Assembly: GCA_020638995.1 (NCBI GenBank)
Contig: JACKHM010000002.1
Coordinates: 930,001 to 994,000 of the forward strand
Reading direction: 5' to 3'
DNA length: 64,000 nt
Origin: Planctomycetaceae bacterium
GTDB taxonomy: Bacteria > Planctomycetota > Planctomycetia > Pirellulales > Pirellulaceae
Shown in pieces: positions 26,062 to 35,427 of this stretch. The notes beneath the pieces are model-generated. The model saw nothing but the letters and a program-made list of their open reading frames with translations. It did not search any database and was not told the origin of the DNA. Within the stretch, counting starts at the first letter, position 1. The number at the start of each line of letters is the position of its first letter. Position numbers and translations under genes: made by a program.

Positions 26062-27792
26062 CTACTCGATTTCAATTAACTGCTTAAGTTCGCCACCGTC
26101 TGGGAACTGGGCCATAACGTATTCCGAACTGAAGTGTTGTCCGAGGACACTGCGGCTGGCCGTTGGCCCGAGCGAACGATAGATGAGCCATTGCCGTTTG
26201 CCGCATTGAATTCGATACCCGACCGCGACGTCCGCAGGCAGGATCTGAAGTTGCTGTGCAACTGTCAATCGTCTCCAGGTCAGTTGCTTCGAAAACCGCT
26301 TTGGTTTTAGATCGAGGAACAGCGGAGCCATCAGGCACTTCGCGTTCGCAGACTGTCGAAGCTGAAGCCCGCTCGCAGTTTGCTCGAGCGCTCCATCGAC
26401 GCGATCGGCTCGCCACTCAGGGAGTTGCAGGGGCAAGACGGCAGCCACCGGTTTCCGGACATGCAGAATCCCTTCGCGAGTCTCGCCCGCTGCCAAGAAG
26501 GAGACGCCTTCTCTAAGTGGCAGCGTAAATCGATGGTCAATCTGTGCTACCGACTCGCCCATAATCGCATCGGCAATTACAAGAAAGCGTTCCTCCCGAG
26601 CGAGCGTGAACTGACGCTGAACCTTCCAGCCGTTTTCAAATCGGGATTCAATTTCGAGGTAGTCCAAGTCTTTGTCCGAGTACCAACAAACTTCCTCCCA
26701 ATCCTGTTGCAGTTCCAGGAGCTTGCCATCAATTCGAAGCTCGGGGTTGCATAGACCTGAAAAGACCGTTTCTTTACCGCAGTTCAGCTCCACTTGGACT
26801 TCGCGGTTCGCGTATGAAACCATTAACTGATCGCTGGACCGGTCCCATTCACGGCGCAGCACCGCCAACTCGGCCCACTCGGAATTCGTAGCGGGGGAGG
26901 GCAGGGAGTCTCGACGATCGCTTGTGGCTCTGCGGCCAGGAAGCATCGAGTCCGCGATTTCGTCGTCGTCTTTGTCCTCCACCAGCGTCAACGCAGCATC
27001 TATCAGCGAGGGCGACGAGGGAAAATCGGCGGAAAACACTTGCGTGCCATCGTTCCGCAAAAGCCGTAAAGATTGCCGGATCAGCCACTCATACTGAGTT
27101 TTTGCGTCCTTCGTGAAACAGTTTCTCTTCATAGTTCGCCCCATGTACAGACAACGAGTCCAGCAGGCGAGTAGCGGTCGCGCGATGGACAGGTGCTTTG
27201 CGTGAGGCATCCCCTCGCCATCCAAGAACTCGGTCAGGCCGTGAGAAAGGGCATCTCGTGCGGGCTCAGCGAGCGTTTTGCAAGCCGCGAGCTCTGGCAA
27301 GAGGTAGGCCAGGGTCAGCGGTAATTCACCCGCCAAGAGTTGGTGTGGAAGTGGCGACGTTGACTCCGCCTTTGCGGCATCCGACGCTACTCCGACTAGT
27401 TGGTCGAGTAGTTGCGACCAGGGGGCAGCCGGGAGCAAATTCGCCAGTGATGGCAGTGCATTACACCAAGCAAGGGCTTCGAGAGCAAAGGAGGCTGATA
27501 TCTCGCGGACGCGGGCGGATTCCAACCATTGCTCAAGATCCGCGGCAATTTCGCTGGCATCACTGGGTTTCCGGAACGCTAGGCTCTGAAGTCGATTCAG
27601 CAGATCTTCCGTCACGGAACCTTGACACTCGCCCGGTAACGACCACAAAAGTGGCTTCGCTTGTTTAATGGCGATCAGCTTGGCAAGCGGGATAGGTTTC
27701 GACCGCTTGGCGAGATATCTCGTCCAATCCTCCCAACGATCGGGGCTGACCTTTCCTTTGGTGGCTTTTTTGGGTTGCTCCACAGTCGCCAT
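26062..27792 (-). CDS. Uncharacterised protein with lyase-like helical and beta halves
   Basis: About 576 residues from ATG 27792 (MATVEQPKKATKG), which has GGAGG ten bases upstream; the frame is open 36 codons further. There is no signal peptide. The N-terminal half is helical and Leu/Ala-rich with a possible alpha/alpha barrel; the C-terminal half, from about residue 340, is beta-rich (QLMVSYANREVQVELNCG, FENGWKVQRQFTLAREERFLVIAD). This arrangement resembles heparinase II/III-type polysaccharide lyases, but I cannot identify catalytic His/Tyr residues with confidence and the missing leader is atypical. It follows 26 bp upstream of yggS on the same strand. Treat the lyase comparison as a hint only. 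Confidence 0.6.
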   Translation of the reverse strand: MATVEQPKKATKGKVSPDRWEDWTRYLAKRSKPIPLAKLIAIKQAKPLLWSLPGECQGSVTEDLLNRLQSLAFRKPSDASEIAADLEQWLESARVREISASFALEALAWCNALPSLANLLPAAPWSQLLDQLVGVASDAAKAESTSPLPHQLLAGELPLTLAYLLPELAACKTLAEPARDALSHGLTEFLDGEGMPHAKHLSIARPLLACWTRCLYMGRTMKRNCFTKDAKTQYEWLIRQSLRLLRNDGTQVFSADFPSSPSLIDAALTLVEDKDDDEIADSMLPGRRATSDRRDSLPSPATNSEWAELAVLRREWDRSSDQLMVSYANREVQVELNCGKETVFSGLCNPELRIDGKLLELQQDWEEVCWYSDKDLDYLEIESRFENGWKVQRQFTLAREERFLVIADAIMGESVAQIDHRFTLPLREGVSFLAAGETREGILHVRKPVAAVLPLQLPEWRADRVDGALEQTASGLQLRQSANAKCLMAPLFLDLKPKRFSKQLTWRRLTVAQQLQILPADVAVGYRIQCGKRQWLIYRSLGPTASRSVLGQHFSSEYVMAQFPDGGELKQLIEIE

Positions 27793-27999
27793 CGTCCAGA
27801 TGCCTCCATGTCGTATAATCAGAAGTCGTTCGCCTGCGACGAGCCAATTCGCTTCGTTTGTCGCCAGTTGTGAATCACGGCAAGTTACGTATCTTAGCAA
27901 TCAGGACACACCCTGCCTGCCCCTGAACTGGTAGTTTTGAGCGTCTCGAACGAACCAGAAATCGACCACAGAACACGAAAGTACCGAAGGAGCTGTACC

Positions 28000-28773
28000 T
28001 TGATTCAAACACGAACCGCGTTGTTGGCGATCGTTTTCATTGTGAGCTTCGGAGCGACGTGCAATTCCGATGATGTCAATCAGCCTGACGCCGCAAGCGA
28101 TGCCCCGCCAGAACGGTTAGTCAAGCTATCGAAGGATCATGACATTTGGGTCGACCCAAAACGAAAGCTCGTCGTCGTCGATGGGACCGTGGCGCTTCGC
28201 GACGGTGCACTAGAGATGTTCGCTTGCCCGAAAGGCTCAAAAGAACACGAATCAATCGTCGCCGTTAACAGCACCGCGCAACTCGTTCACGCCGGGTTGC
28301 TGGCGGTTGGGGCAATCGCCGGCCATCCAGTTCAGTTCGATCCTAAGTACGTTCCCGCGACTGGAACTACCATCGAGATTCTCGTGTTGTGGCAAGATGA
28401 TACGGGCAAGCATAAGGTCCGTGCACAAGAGTGGGTGAAAGATGCGAAGACCGGCGAGGTGATGAAGCAGGCCTGGGTGTTCGGTGGAAGTGGATTCTGG
28501 ACGGACGAGACGACTGGAGAAAAGTACTACCACGCCGACGGTGGCGATCTCATTTGTCTATCGAATTTCTCGAGCGCAACGCTCGATTTGCCGGTGGAAA
28601 GCAGTCAAGCCAACGACGCATTGCTGTTTTCGGCTTTTACAGAACGGATTCCTCCGCGGGGAACCAAGGTTCGATTGGTTTTGATTCCTCAATTGAAAGC
28701 AGCCACCAAAAGTGATGCGCCAGCAGACGCATCGTCGAAGAGTCCATCAAGCGTAAAACTCCTCGAAAACTAG
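28000..28773 (+). CDS. YdjY-domain exported protein
   Basis: 257 residues from TTG 28000, chosen because AAGGAG sits seven bases before it and a signal peptide follows immediately (LIQTRTALLAIVFIVSFGATC, whose Cys may make it a lipoprotein); an upstream frame to 27937 has no ribosome site. The core is the YdjY-like domain seen in planctomycetes: VDGTVALRDGALEMFACPKGSKEHESIVAV, LVHAGLLAVGAIAGHPVQFDPKYVPATG, and WVFGGSGFWTDETTGEKYYHADGGDLICLSN. The function is unknown. The last 27 bp overlap the end of the convergent gene at 28747-29289. Confidence 0.82.
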   Translation: MIQTRTALLAIVFIVSFGATCNSDDVNQPDAASDAPPERLVKLSKDHDIWVDPKRKLVVVDGTVALRDGALEMFACPKGSKEHESIVAVNSTAQLVHAGLLAVGAIAGHPVQFDPKYVPATGTTIEILVLWQDDTGKHKVRAQEWVKDAKTGEVMKQAWVFGGSGFWTDETTGEKYYHADGGDLICLSNFSSATLDLPVESSQANDALLFSAFTERIPPRGTKVRLVLIPQLKAATKSDAPADASSKSPSSVKLLEN

Positions 28774-29289
28774 AAGGCCGATGTACAGCAGTAGTTGGCC
28801 TGCACCGAGCGCCGTGCCCACAATGCCCATCCACAGGCCCCACCAGGTAGCGCGACGACCTCCTTCTTGCATGGCTCCCGCTTTAATTGCCGCGTGGTCG
28901 TTCTGGCCCATGATCCAGGCGGGTACGGTCACTGCAAGTCCAATTAACTGTCCCGCCAGCCCATAAATCATTCCGTCCAGAAAATTGCCGACCGCCAGAA
29001 TGGCGATAACGGTGACGACAATTGCGATCAGCTGGATCGAGCAGCCCAAAAGCCCAAACCACCAAACTAGCGCGCCGCGATTCGGCAGAAAGGCCTCGTA
29101 GTCACCTGGTTGGAAGGGCTGGATCTTTGAAGCTTCGCTCGCGACATACGGATTTGATTGGGAGGCAACATCACTCGGTAACTCGAGCGGCGCCTCGCCC
29201 TGTTCGCCAAAACGATTTTCGCCGCCCTCGCCCTCGAACGGGTTTTCCCGATCAGCGTTTGGGTTTCGAGGAAACTTGAACTTCGCCAT
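28747..29289 (-). CDS. Small multi-pass membrane protein, DUF4190-like
   Basis: 180 residues from ATG 29289 (MAKFKFPRNP); the frame is open upstream to 29448, but that would run into the next gene's leader. A soluble, Pro/Asn/Glu-rich N-terminal 75 residues precedes four hydrophobic segments (LVWWFGLLGCSIQLIAIVV, ILAVGNFLDGMIYGLAGQLI, LAVTVPAWIMG, WGLWMGIVGTALGAGQLLLYIG). The order resembles DUF4190-type planctomycete proteins that carry a cytosolic linker before a small helix bundle. No catalytic residues are seen. Its 3' end overlaps the convergent YdjY gene by 27 bp. Confidence 0.65.
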   Translation of the reverse strand: MAKFKFPRNPNADRENPFEGEGGENRFGEQGEAPLELPSDVASQSNPYVASEASKIQPFQPGDYEAFLPNRGALVWWFGLLGCSIQLIAIVVTVIAILAVGNFLDGMIYGLAGQLIGLAVTVPAWIMGQNDHAAIKAGAMQEGGRRATWWGLWMGIVGTALGAGQLLLYIGLLVFEEFYA

Positions 29290-29483
29290 GGCAGTGCTTG
29301 CTCTAACCGCGTTCTTTGATTGGCGGAAACTGCATTTGACGCAACTTCCAGTTCCATGCATTGTGAAAGACTTGCCGATCAGTGACAACCGCGTCACAGG
29401 TGCGTCTCCAAGACGCCTCCTGCAGCGCACAATCGTCGAGCGAATCACGGAATTGCTTGCTCGGTAGGGGTAGATCGGCTACC

Positions 29484-31325
29484 GTGATAATCGAAGTCAA
29501 CTCGTTCCAGGAGCCACTCGTGCCAGCCGAACAATCATCGAACCGGAAGCCCGTTTCTAAACGCAAGCCTACAGCAAAGCAGGGCGACTCTAACAGCAAG
29601 CGACCGACCAAGACTCGAACCGTGGATAACTTAGAAGCCTTGCTTCACTTACTGGACGATGACAAAGCTCCAGCCCCAACCTCGAAACCAGACAAGTCCG
29701 TGACCAGCCGGACGAATAAGTCCCGCAGTGCAAGCCGGGTCGAAACAGCCAAGCCCGAGACTGGCTCGACTTTCATGCAGGAATTAGCTCGTGCTAGAGA
29801 CGAAGTTCATAAAGAACGCCGTTCACGGCTGGAGATTGAACAGAAGTTCGCCTCTCTCAACGACGAACTCCGTCACGTGAAAGAGCATGAAGCCTCTCGC
29901 GCAACAGAATTTGACGCCGAGCGCAAGCACGTGCGGCGTCAAATTGAGGCACTTGAAAGACGCTGCGAGAAGCTTCAAGCAACGCGTTTTAATCTGGAGT
30001 CACAACTGGACTCTGAGCAGCAAGAACGTGAAACACTCCTCAGCGAAGTCGATAATTTGAATGCTCAACTTCGGGAGGCGATGTCGCAACGAGACGAGAA
30101 CTTGTCTGAGTTAAAATCCTTGCGTCTTGAAAACGAGAATCTGCAATCCGAGTTTGTTTCTTCGCGTTCTTCTTGGGAGGAAGCGGTCGCAGCTTTACGA
30201 ACTCAAGTCGAAATGCTCACCAACGAGCGTGAGCAACTCATGCACGATCGCGAAGTGCAATCCGAGCGTTATCGGGAAGTCATAGCGGAGCTAAAAACGC
30301 AAATGACCACTTATCAAACGCAGCTCCTATGTGAATCGGAGACACGAGAAGCGATCGAGCGTGACTTCGCGGAGTTTGCCACACAAGCTGAGGAAGTTAA
30401 AGCAAATCACCACGAGACAATCGGCGAACTGCAGCAAGATGCGATTGATTTACGTGCCGAACTGACAGCCGCCCGCTCGAGGCTCGAGATTGAATCTTCA
30501 GCACGTTCGCGGATCGAAGAAGTACTCAGTACGGCGGAGGACAACTACAGAGACCTCTCGGAGCGGAGCGAGCGGAGAGCGGAAGCCGCCGAGGAAGTCC
30601 GAAAGGAGCTAACGCAGAATATCCAAGCACTTGAAACTCGCCTTGTCGCCGCGGGCGACAGAATCGCGGAACTTTCCGAAGATCAGCAACAACTACAACA
30701 ACAATTAACCGACGAACGACATGCACGAACTAAAGCAATCGTACTTCGAGATGAAGCTTTGGCGACGAGTGAGCGGCTTGAACGGAGAGTGGCAGAGGTT
30801 ACGCAGAAACTAGCCAGCAAGCGCAGCGAACTTGATACGCGAAGAGACTCATCGGAGCCGATTCAGGATAAAATGGATCGCTTGGAAGCCGACGTCGCCC
30901 GACTGCGAGTGCAACTCGCAGAGTCTTATGAGCAACTCGGAATCGCTCGATTACGGCTAGCAAACTCAGAACGTGATCGTGATCATGCGCAGCAACGCGA
31001 AAGTGACGCGTCCCGGCGCACCGCGGAGCTCGCCGAAGTCGTGCGAGAGTTGCAATCATCCGTACAACGCGAAGCCGCAGCGCGTCGAAAGGCGGAAGCG
31101 ATCCACAGGCGCGAGGCGGACAACGACGATGCACAAGCTGCCTTGTTTGCCGCAGAACAAAAGATCGATCGCCTCTCGCGTGAACTAGCCGCCAGCAGAA
31201 GTACCGAGGAGGCTTATCAGCAAAAGGCAATTCGAAAAGTGCAACAGGCCCAGCAAGAGACAAACGAGCTCCGCGAGCGATTATCGAAACTCGAGCGACG
31301 AGCGAATGAAGATTTAGGTTCCTGA
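29484..31325 (+). CDS. Long coiled-coil protein
   Basis: About 613 residues if GTG 29484 is the start; a GTG at 29382 is possible but has no ribosome site. After a basic, Ser/Lys/Pro-rich N-terminal 90 residues, nearly the whole chain (about 100-613) is heptad-patterned and rich in Glu, Arg, Gln, Ala and Leu, with few Gly or Pro: a single very long coiled coil. No ATPase or DNA-binding motif is visible, so it is not a full SMC protein. It could be a structural filament, a division or compartment scaffold, or a tether. The direction is divergent from the small membrane protein. A 7-bp hairpin overlaps its stop codon (31325-31352). Confidence 0.75.
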   Translation: MIIEVNSFQEPLVPAEQSSNRKPVSKRKPTAKQGDSNSKRPTKTRTVDNLEALLHLLDDDKAPAPTSKPDKSVTSRTNKSRSASRVETAKPETGSTFMQELARARDEVHKERRSRLEIEQKFASLNDELRHVKEHEASRATEFDAERKHVRRQIEALERRCEKLQATRFNLESQLDSEQQERETLLSEVDNLNAQLREAMSQRDENLSELKSLRLENENLQSEFVSSRSSWEEAVAALRTQVEMLTNEREQLMHDREVQSERYREVIAELKTQMTTYQTQLLCESETREAIERDFAEFATQAEEVKANHHETIGELQQDAIDLRAELTAARSRLEIESSARSRIEEVLSTAEDNYRDLSERSERRAEAAEEVRKELTQNIQALETRLVAAGDRIAELSEDQQQLQQQLTDERHARTKAIVLRDEALATSERLERRVAEVTQKLASKRSELDTRRDSSEPIQDKMDRLEADVARLRVQLAESYEQLGIARLRLANSERDRDHAQQRESDASRRTAELAEVVRELQSSVQREAAARRKAEAIHRREADNDDAQAALFAAEQKIDRLSRELAASRSTEEAYQQKAIRKVQQAQQETNELRERLSKLERRANEDLGS

Positions 31326-31488
31326 ACGGCGTTTGTGGCCTTGATCGCCGTTACAAACCGCAAGTCACGCATACAAGTTGCTCTCCCGTCGGAACGGTAG
31401 ACGACGTCCGTACCTTCGCCTCAAGCTGTGCAACTGCTGGTTCCGAAGAGTCTCTAGATACTCTTTCTCACGGCCTCCGCGTGTCCGA

Positions 31489-32298
31489 ATGGCGAAGCAA
31501 ACGAAGAACAAGCCCGAGCGACGCCGCAGTGGCGACGCGAATTTGAATTCGAGTTTTTCTCGATATTGGAACGAGTCGGCTCGTCCGTTGGTAAGCCTCG
31601 CATTCGTCGCTCCAATGATCCTTGCTTACGAAGGGGGATTGGTGGCCATGGGGCCACAAATGATGAGAAACGGCGCTGACGTGTGGCTGCGTCAATTGCT
31701 GGAGTGGCTGGGGTTCAGCCAGTACTTTTTGCTGCCCGTGCTGACATGCGCGTTGCTGCTCGGTTGGCACCATCTCAATCAAGAGCGTTGGTCGATACGC
31801 TGGGTTACGATGTATGGCATGTTGTTCGAATCCCTGCTCTTTGGTGGATTCTTGCTTTTTGCTGCTCAAGCACAACATGTGATGTTGGCAGCAATCGAAA
31901 CGAATAGTCCCCAACTCCTTTACGTTCATGCCGAAAAAGCAATAAGTCATTTCATCGCCTATTTGGGCGCGGGGATATACGAGGAGGTGTTGTTTCGGGT
32001 TATGTTATTTCCCGCGACAGCCGCCTTGCTTCGCATCATCGGAACGCCTCATCGCACAAGCTGGATTGTTGCGATGTGTCTGTGCAGTGCTGCTTTCGCG
32101 GCGGCGCATTACCAACTTGACTTGAAGATCGGGAGCTATCACCTCATGACTTTGCATGGCGAACCTTTCGACTGGACAAGTTTTATGTTTCGCTTCGGTG
32201 CAGGTATCTTCTTCTCAACACTCTTGCTTGCCCGCGGCTTCGGGATTACCGCAGGGACCCATGCGTTTTACGACATTCTTGCGTCACTGCCCACGTAA
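31489..32298 (+). CDS. CPBP-family intramembrane metalloprotease
   Basis: 269 residues from ATG 31489. Several transmembrane segments flank the three CPBP (CAAX-like, formerly Abi) motifs: EEVLFR following a helix, AAFAAAHY, and the last-helix GTHAFYDIL. Glu-Glu, His and His form the probable zinc/catalytic site inside the membrane. Family members cleave CAAX-type proteins or bacteriocin-related substrates, or have unclear roles. The basic, Asn/Ser-rich N-terminal 30 residues precede the first membrane helix. The upstream 163 bp after the coiled-coil gene has no clear promoter. Confidence 0.88.
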   Translation: MAKQTKNKPERRRSGDANLNSSFSRYWNESARPLVSLAFVAPMILAYEGGLVAMGPQMMRNGADVWLRQLLEWLGFSQYFLLPVLTCALLLGWHHLNQERWSIRWVTMYGMLFESLLFGGFLLFAAQAQHVMLAAIETNSPQLLYVHAEKAISHFIAYLGAGIYEEVLFRVMLFPATAALLRIIGTPHRTSWIVAMCLCSAAFAAAHYQLDLKIGSYHLMTLHGEPFDWTSFMFRFGAGIFFSTLLLARGFGITAGTHAFYDILASLPT

Positions 32299-32377
32299 TC
32301 AAAGGGCGCACAAAACGCATTCGGACGAGTGTGTCAAGTCCCAAAACCGAGTTGTAGATCACCGAAAGAAAGTGCGT

Positions 32378-32406
32378 TTGTTGACGCTTCGAACTGAGTC
32401 TATAAT
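32378..32406 (+). promoter_or_regulatory. Sigma-70-type promoter upstream of DUF2617-like gene
   Basis: TTGTTG (32378-32383) and a perfect TATAAT (32401-32406) separated by 17 bp. A start near 32412 would leave a leader of about 70 nt before the GTG at 32485. Nothing else in this gap looks coding. Confidence 0.6.
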
Positions 32407-32484
32407 GGGCGTCATCACTGTTACTATTCCGTCGAATTAATAAGTCGATCGACTAACCATTCATCCGCGGCGAGGGTTACTTTC

Positions 32485-33024
32485 GTGTTATCTGTCAGAC
32501 CAAAAGTCGCCGAGCTTGCGTTTCAATTGTATGGCCGCGCCCTGCACCCAGAGCTGTTCGAGGTATTTAAAGCAAGAGACATTCAGCGTGGTGATTACAC
32601 AGCTCGGATCGAGATTACAAGCGCAGGACACATCGTGACATGGCGATTCGGTGGACTGACGCTGACAGAAGTTGCCTGCTCGGCGCAGCATCCGTTGCCC
32701 AAGAAGCGGCGGCTGATGTCCTACAAACTAAAAGGCGAACGAAGCGATCGAGTCGAGTGCCGCGGCGGGGTTAGCTACGAGGCAAGCTTTCAACTGGAAC
32801 CCGTTAGCCCCGAAGTCTTCTGGACGTTCCAGCATGAGTTGGCGCAAGACGGCGAACGGAATGGGCTGTTTCACACCTTCGAGTCTAGCGGTCGCATGGC
32901 GCTAGGTGCGTTAAGTTACATTAATGTCGAGACTCGCAGTCGTAGCTTCCTAGTACAAGCATTCCATACATTTCCTGATGATTTTGCGATTGTGAAGAGC
33001 CAATCACGGTTTCACCTGCCGTAG
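32485..33024 (+). CDS. DUF2617-like protein
   Basis: 179 residues from GTG 32485; GAGGG is eight bases upstream and a good promoter lies at 32378-32406. The start PKVAELAFQLYGRALHPELFEV resembles the conserved opening of DUF2617, and the rest is a mixed alpha/beta soluble chain (WRFGGLTLTEV, YKLKGERSDRVE, FQLEPVSPEVFWTFQHELAQ, FHTFPDDFAIVKSQS). There is no signal peptide and no catalytic motif that I know. DUF2617 is best known from actinobacteria; its presence here would be worth confirming. Function unknown. Confidence 0.65.
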   Translation: MLSVRPKVAELAFQLYGRALHPELFEVFKARDIQRGDYTARIEITSAGHIVTWRFGGLTLTEVACSAQHPLPKKRRLMSYKLKGERSDRVECRGGVSYEASFQLEPVSPEVFWTFQHELAQDGERNGLFHTFESSGRMALGALSYINVETRSRSFLVQAFHTFPDDFAIVKSQSRFHLP

Positions 33025-33078
33025 CCATCGCCTGTTCTGAGAGGAAGAAATACGTTAATCACATTGAGAGTTCAAATC

Positions 33079-33549
33079 TCATCCGAGTAGCTTCACAACG
33101 AAGCTCAGAGCGGCATCAGCAACTCCGGGCGATGAGCTTTCCCGCGGGCCAGCGACGTTTAAGACCTCGATTGCGTGATCGACGAGCCACTGCTGAGCTA
33201 CCGCAAGATCGATTGCTTCCGAAATGTCAACGGCTAGCCAAGGTTTGTTGCGTTCCCTTGCGAACCGCAGGGTCAGACTTGTGCCACCCTGTAATTCACC
33301 TGCATACAGAATCAGCGTTCCATCCGAATCGATAACATTTTGTTGCGTCCGAATCGGATACTTGGACGAATTGGTTTCGGTCAATTCGTAGCGTGGCGGA
33401 ATTGTGCCATCTTCGGCCAATCGACCTTGGGGACACCACCCTCCGTGAGCAATTCCAAGAAATATCGCTGCATCTAACGCGCCCCGATCAACTCCGGTTT
33501 GCCCGCCAGACACGATGCGTTTTACGAAATGATCCTGTCGAAAAGCCAT
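33079..33549 (-). CDS. YpsA/LOG-like protein (putative molybdenum carrier)
   Basis: 156 residues, matching the cYpsA/putative molybdenum carrier group of the Rossmann-like SLOG superfamily: SGGQTGVDRGALDAAIFLGI near the start binds a nucleotide phosphate, then GGWCPQGRLAEDG, SDGTLILYAGELQGGTSLTLRFA, and VLNVAGPRESSSPGV. These proteins probably bind a nucleotide-derived ligand; the molybdenum label comes from old annotation and is unproven. It is a separate unit between a plus-strand gene and the LysM-rsmH pair. Confidence 0.85.
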   Translation of the reverse strand: MAFRQDHFVKRIVSGGQTGVDRGALDAAIFLGIAHGGWCPQGRLAEDGTIPPRYELTETNSSKYPIRTQQNVIDSDGTLILYAGELQGGTSLTLRFARERNKPWLAVDISEAIDLAVAQQWLVDHAIEVLNVAGPRESSSPGVADAALSFVVKLLG

Positions 33550-33592
33550 CGCAGAATCGTATCAGAGTCGCCTGCCGCAGCAACCACCAAAC

Positions 33593-34282
33593 CTAATCTC
33601 CAGTGGGAGATTCCACCGGCACATCAGCTGGATAGTTCTTTCGCAAGACCTCCAAGGGAGGAGTGTTGACTCGCATTCCCGGCCTCAGTTGATCGGGGCG
33701 AAGCACCTTGGATTCGTTATGCCGAAACAGCGCTCGATAATATGCTCCCGACCCATACACTTCTTCGGAGATCGACCAAAAACTGTCGTTTGCTTCTGTC
33801 AGCACAAATTCGGGCAGAGGGCGAATTTCCTCGGGAGCGGCGGATGTTTCTACACCGCCCTCTGTTTGAATCTCTTCGCCGCCGGCATCCGTCGTCGCTG
33901 CGCTAGCACTCAAATCGGAGACCGGCACCAACTCGGGTACAACTGGAGTTGGAACCGGGCTCACCACATTCGGATTTGACGCAGGAACGGGATAAACTCG
34001 ACTGCCCGCAACGGGCGAGGTTTCGATCTCTGACTCGGTATAACGGGGACTCGTCGGCGAAACAATGGTGTCATCATGCAACGTGACGGACTTTGCTTGA
34101 AGCACACGTGGCTGGGGCGCGGACTTCGAATTTGAAGGAGCGACATGATCAGGGGCCACCGTGCTCTGAGAGAGCAGCGATGGTTGGTTCTCAGAGGCAA
34201 ATTTGCGTTTGATCCCCAAAACGATCAACAGTGTGGCAATCACACATAACGCGTAGACTAAGTTCTTTCCCAATTCTTTCAT
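33593..34282 (-). CDS. Single-pass membrane protein with LysM domain
   Basis: 229 residues from ATG 34282, with GGGAGG six bases upstream; the frame is open further but would run into rsmH. One membrane helix near the N-terminus (NLVYALCVIATLLIVLGI) is followed by a long Pro/Ser/Thr/Val-rich spacer and a C-terminal LysM module (TEANDSFWSISEEVYGSGAYYRALFRHNESKVLRPDQLRPGMRVNTPP), which usually binds peptidoglycan or chitin-like glycans. It follows rsmH by 37 bp on the same strand, the place that ftsL holds in the classical division cluster; size and single helix are similar, but the sequence is LysM, not FtsL. Confidence 0.82.
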   Translation of the reverse strand: MKELGKNLVYALCVIATLLIVLGIKRKFASENQPSLLSQSTVAPDHVAPSNSKSAPQPRVLQAKSVTLHDDTIVSPTSPRYTESEIETSPVAGSRVYPVPASNPNVVSPVPTPVVPELVPVSDLSASAATTDAGGEEIQTEGGVETSAAPEEIRPLPEFVLTEANDSFWSISEEVYGSGAYYRALFRHNESKVLRPDQLRPGMRVNTPPLEVLRKNYPADVPVESPTGD

Positions 34283-34319
34283 CCAGCCCCTCCCTGAGGC
34301 ACCAGTTGCGGCGACCAAG

Positions 34320-35207
34320 CTAGCACACCGCTCGTTCCGCAACCCGCAGCTTGGCGCTACGGCTGCGCGGATTGCTTCGTATCTCTGTTTCATTAGGTCG
34401 AATCGGCTTTTTCGTCAAGATCACGTAACGCGGATCCTGACGAAACGCAACTTTTACGCGACGATCCTCCAACGAATGAAAGCTGATGATTGCGATTCTT
34501 CCCCCCGGTCGCACGCAGTTGGGCAACTTCTCCAGCACGCTATTAAGGATCGAAAGTTCGTCATTAACAGCAATGCGTAAAGCTTGGAAAGTTCGTGTAG
34601 CCGGGTCAAGGTTTACGTTTCGAGATCGCGGGACGCACCTACGAACTAGGCTCGCCAACTGCCCCGCGTTACGAATGGGAGTACCTCTGCGATGCTCGAC
34701 AATGGCTCGAGCAATCCGGCGACTGTACCGTTCTTCGCCAAATTCAAAAATAACATTTGCCAGATGCTCAGCGCTGAGCCGTTCCAACAAACGCCACGCT
34801 GGCTCTCCCCGCGTGGGATCAAAACGAAGATCCAAGGGGCCATCGCCAGCAAAACTAAAGCCCCTCTCTTGGTCGGCGAGTTGATCGCTTGATAATCCAA
34901 GGTCGAGCAGAACGCCGTCCACCAGCGCAATGCCTAGCTCATCGAGAATCTCGCGCAGATCGGCATAGCTGCCCTGGACGCATGTCACAGGCAGGCCAGT
35001 CAGCAGCTGCGAAGTAATCTGCACAGCTCGTGGATCGCGATCGATTCCAATAACTTGGCCCTGTCCCTCGAGACGCGCGGCCAGCAATCGGCTATGGCCC
35101 CCGCCACCCAGCGTCCCGTCCACGATTACACTACCCGGTTTTGGACCGAGCCATTCAAGGATCTCATCGGGAAGCACAGGAACGTGAACCGTATCGAATT
35201 TTGCCAT
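34320..35207 (-). CDS. rsmH: 16S rRNA m4C1402 methyltransferase RsmH
   Basis: 295 residues of a SAM-dependent methyltransferase: HVPVLPDEILEWL at the start, DGTLGGGGHS (SAM motif I), then VDGVLLDLGLSSDQLADQERGFSF, and a C-terminal FHSLEDRRVKVAFR motif. It N4-methylates C1402 in the ribosomal P site. Normally it sits after mraZ in the division (dcw) cluster; here mraZ, ftsL and later genes are absent and a LysM membrane protein follows. A predicted structured RNA lies 221 bp upstream on the same strand (35428-35516) and a terminator of the previous gene at 35766-35787, so the promoter is within 35208-35765. Confidence 0.95.
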   Translation of the reverse strand: MAKFDTVHVPVLPDEILEWLGPKPGSVIVDGTLGGGGHSRLLAARLEGQGQVIGIDRDPRAVQITSQLLTGLPVTCVQGSYADLREILDELGIALVDGVLLDLGLSSDQLADQERGFSFAGDGPLDLRFDPTRGEPAWRLLERLSAEHLANVIFEFGEERYSRRIARAIVEHRRGTPIRNAGQLASLVRRCVPRSRNVNLDPATRTFQALRIAVNDELSILNSVLEKLPNCVRPGGRIAIISFHSLEDRRVKVAFRQDPRYVILTKKPIRPNETEIRSNPRSRSAKLRVAERAVC

Positions 35208-35427
35208 ATTTGGTTCGTGGATTTACGATTTAAAGCATCTGAGTCAATGAGATACTCGCAGGCTCGCAGAAAATGAGATTCCTGCGCGGGGACAAAGTCG
35301 ATTGAGATGCCCCTGATTAAAGCAAGCGACCCAGGGCACGTCCATGCACCCTATTGGGCCGACTGCTCGCAGAGAGCGTTGCTAAGGACAACTCTTCCGC
35401 GACTCGCGCGAGAACACATCCCGCGTC

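Noticed and set aside
33060..33080. T-arm-like sequence (TGAGA, GTTCAAA, TCTCA) suggesting a tRNA or attachment site
   Set aside because: Upstream bases give no acceptor stem, anticodon arm or D-arm, and no second copy is seen; a chance hairpin.
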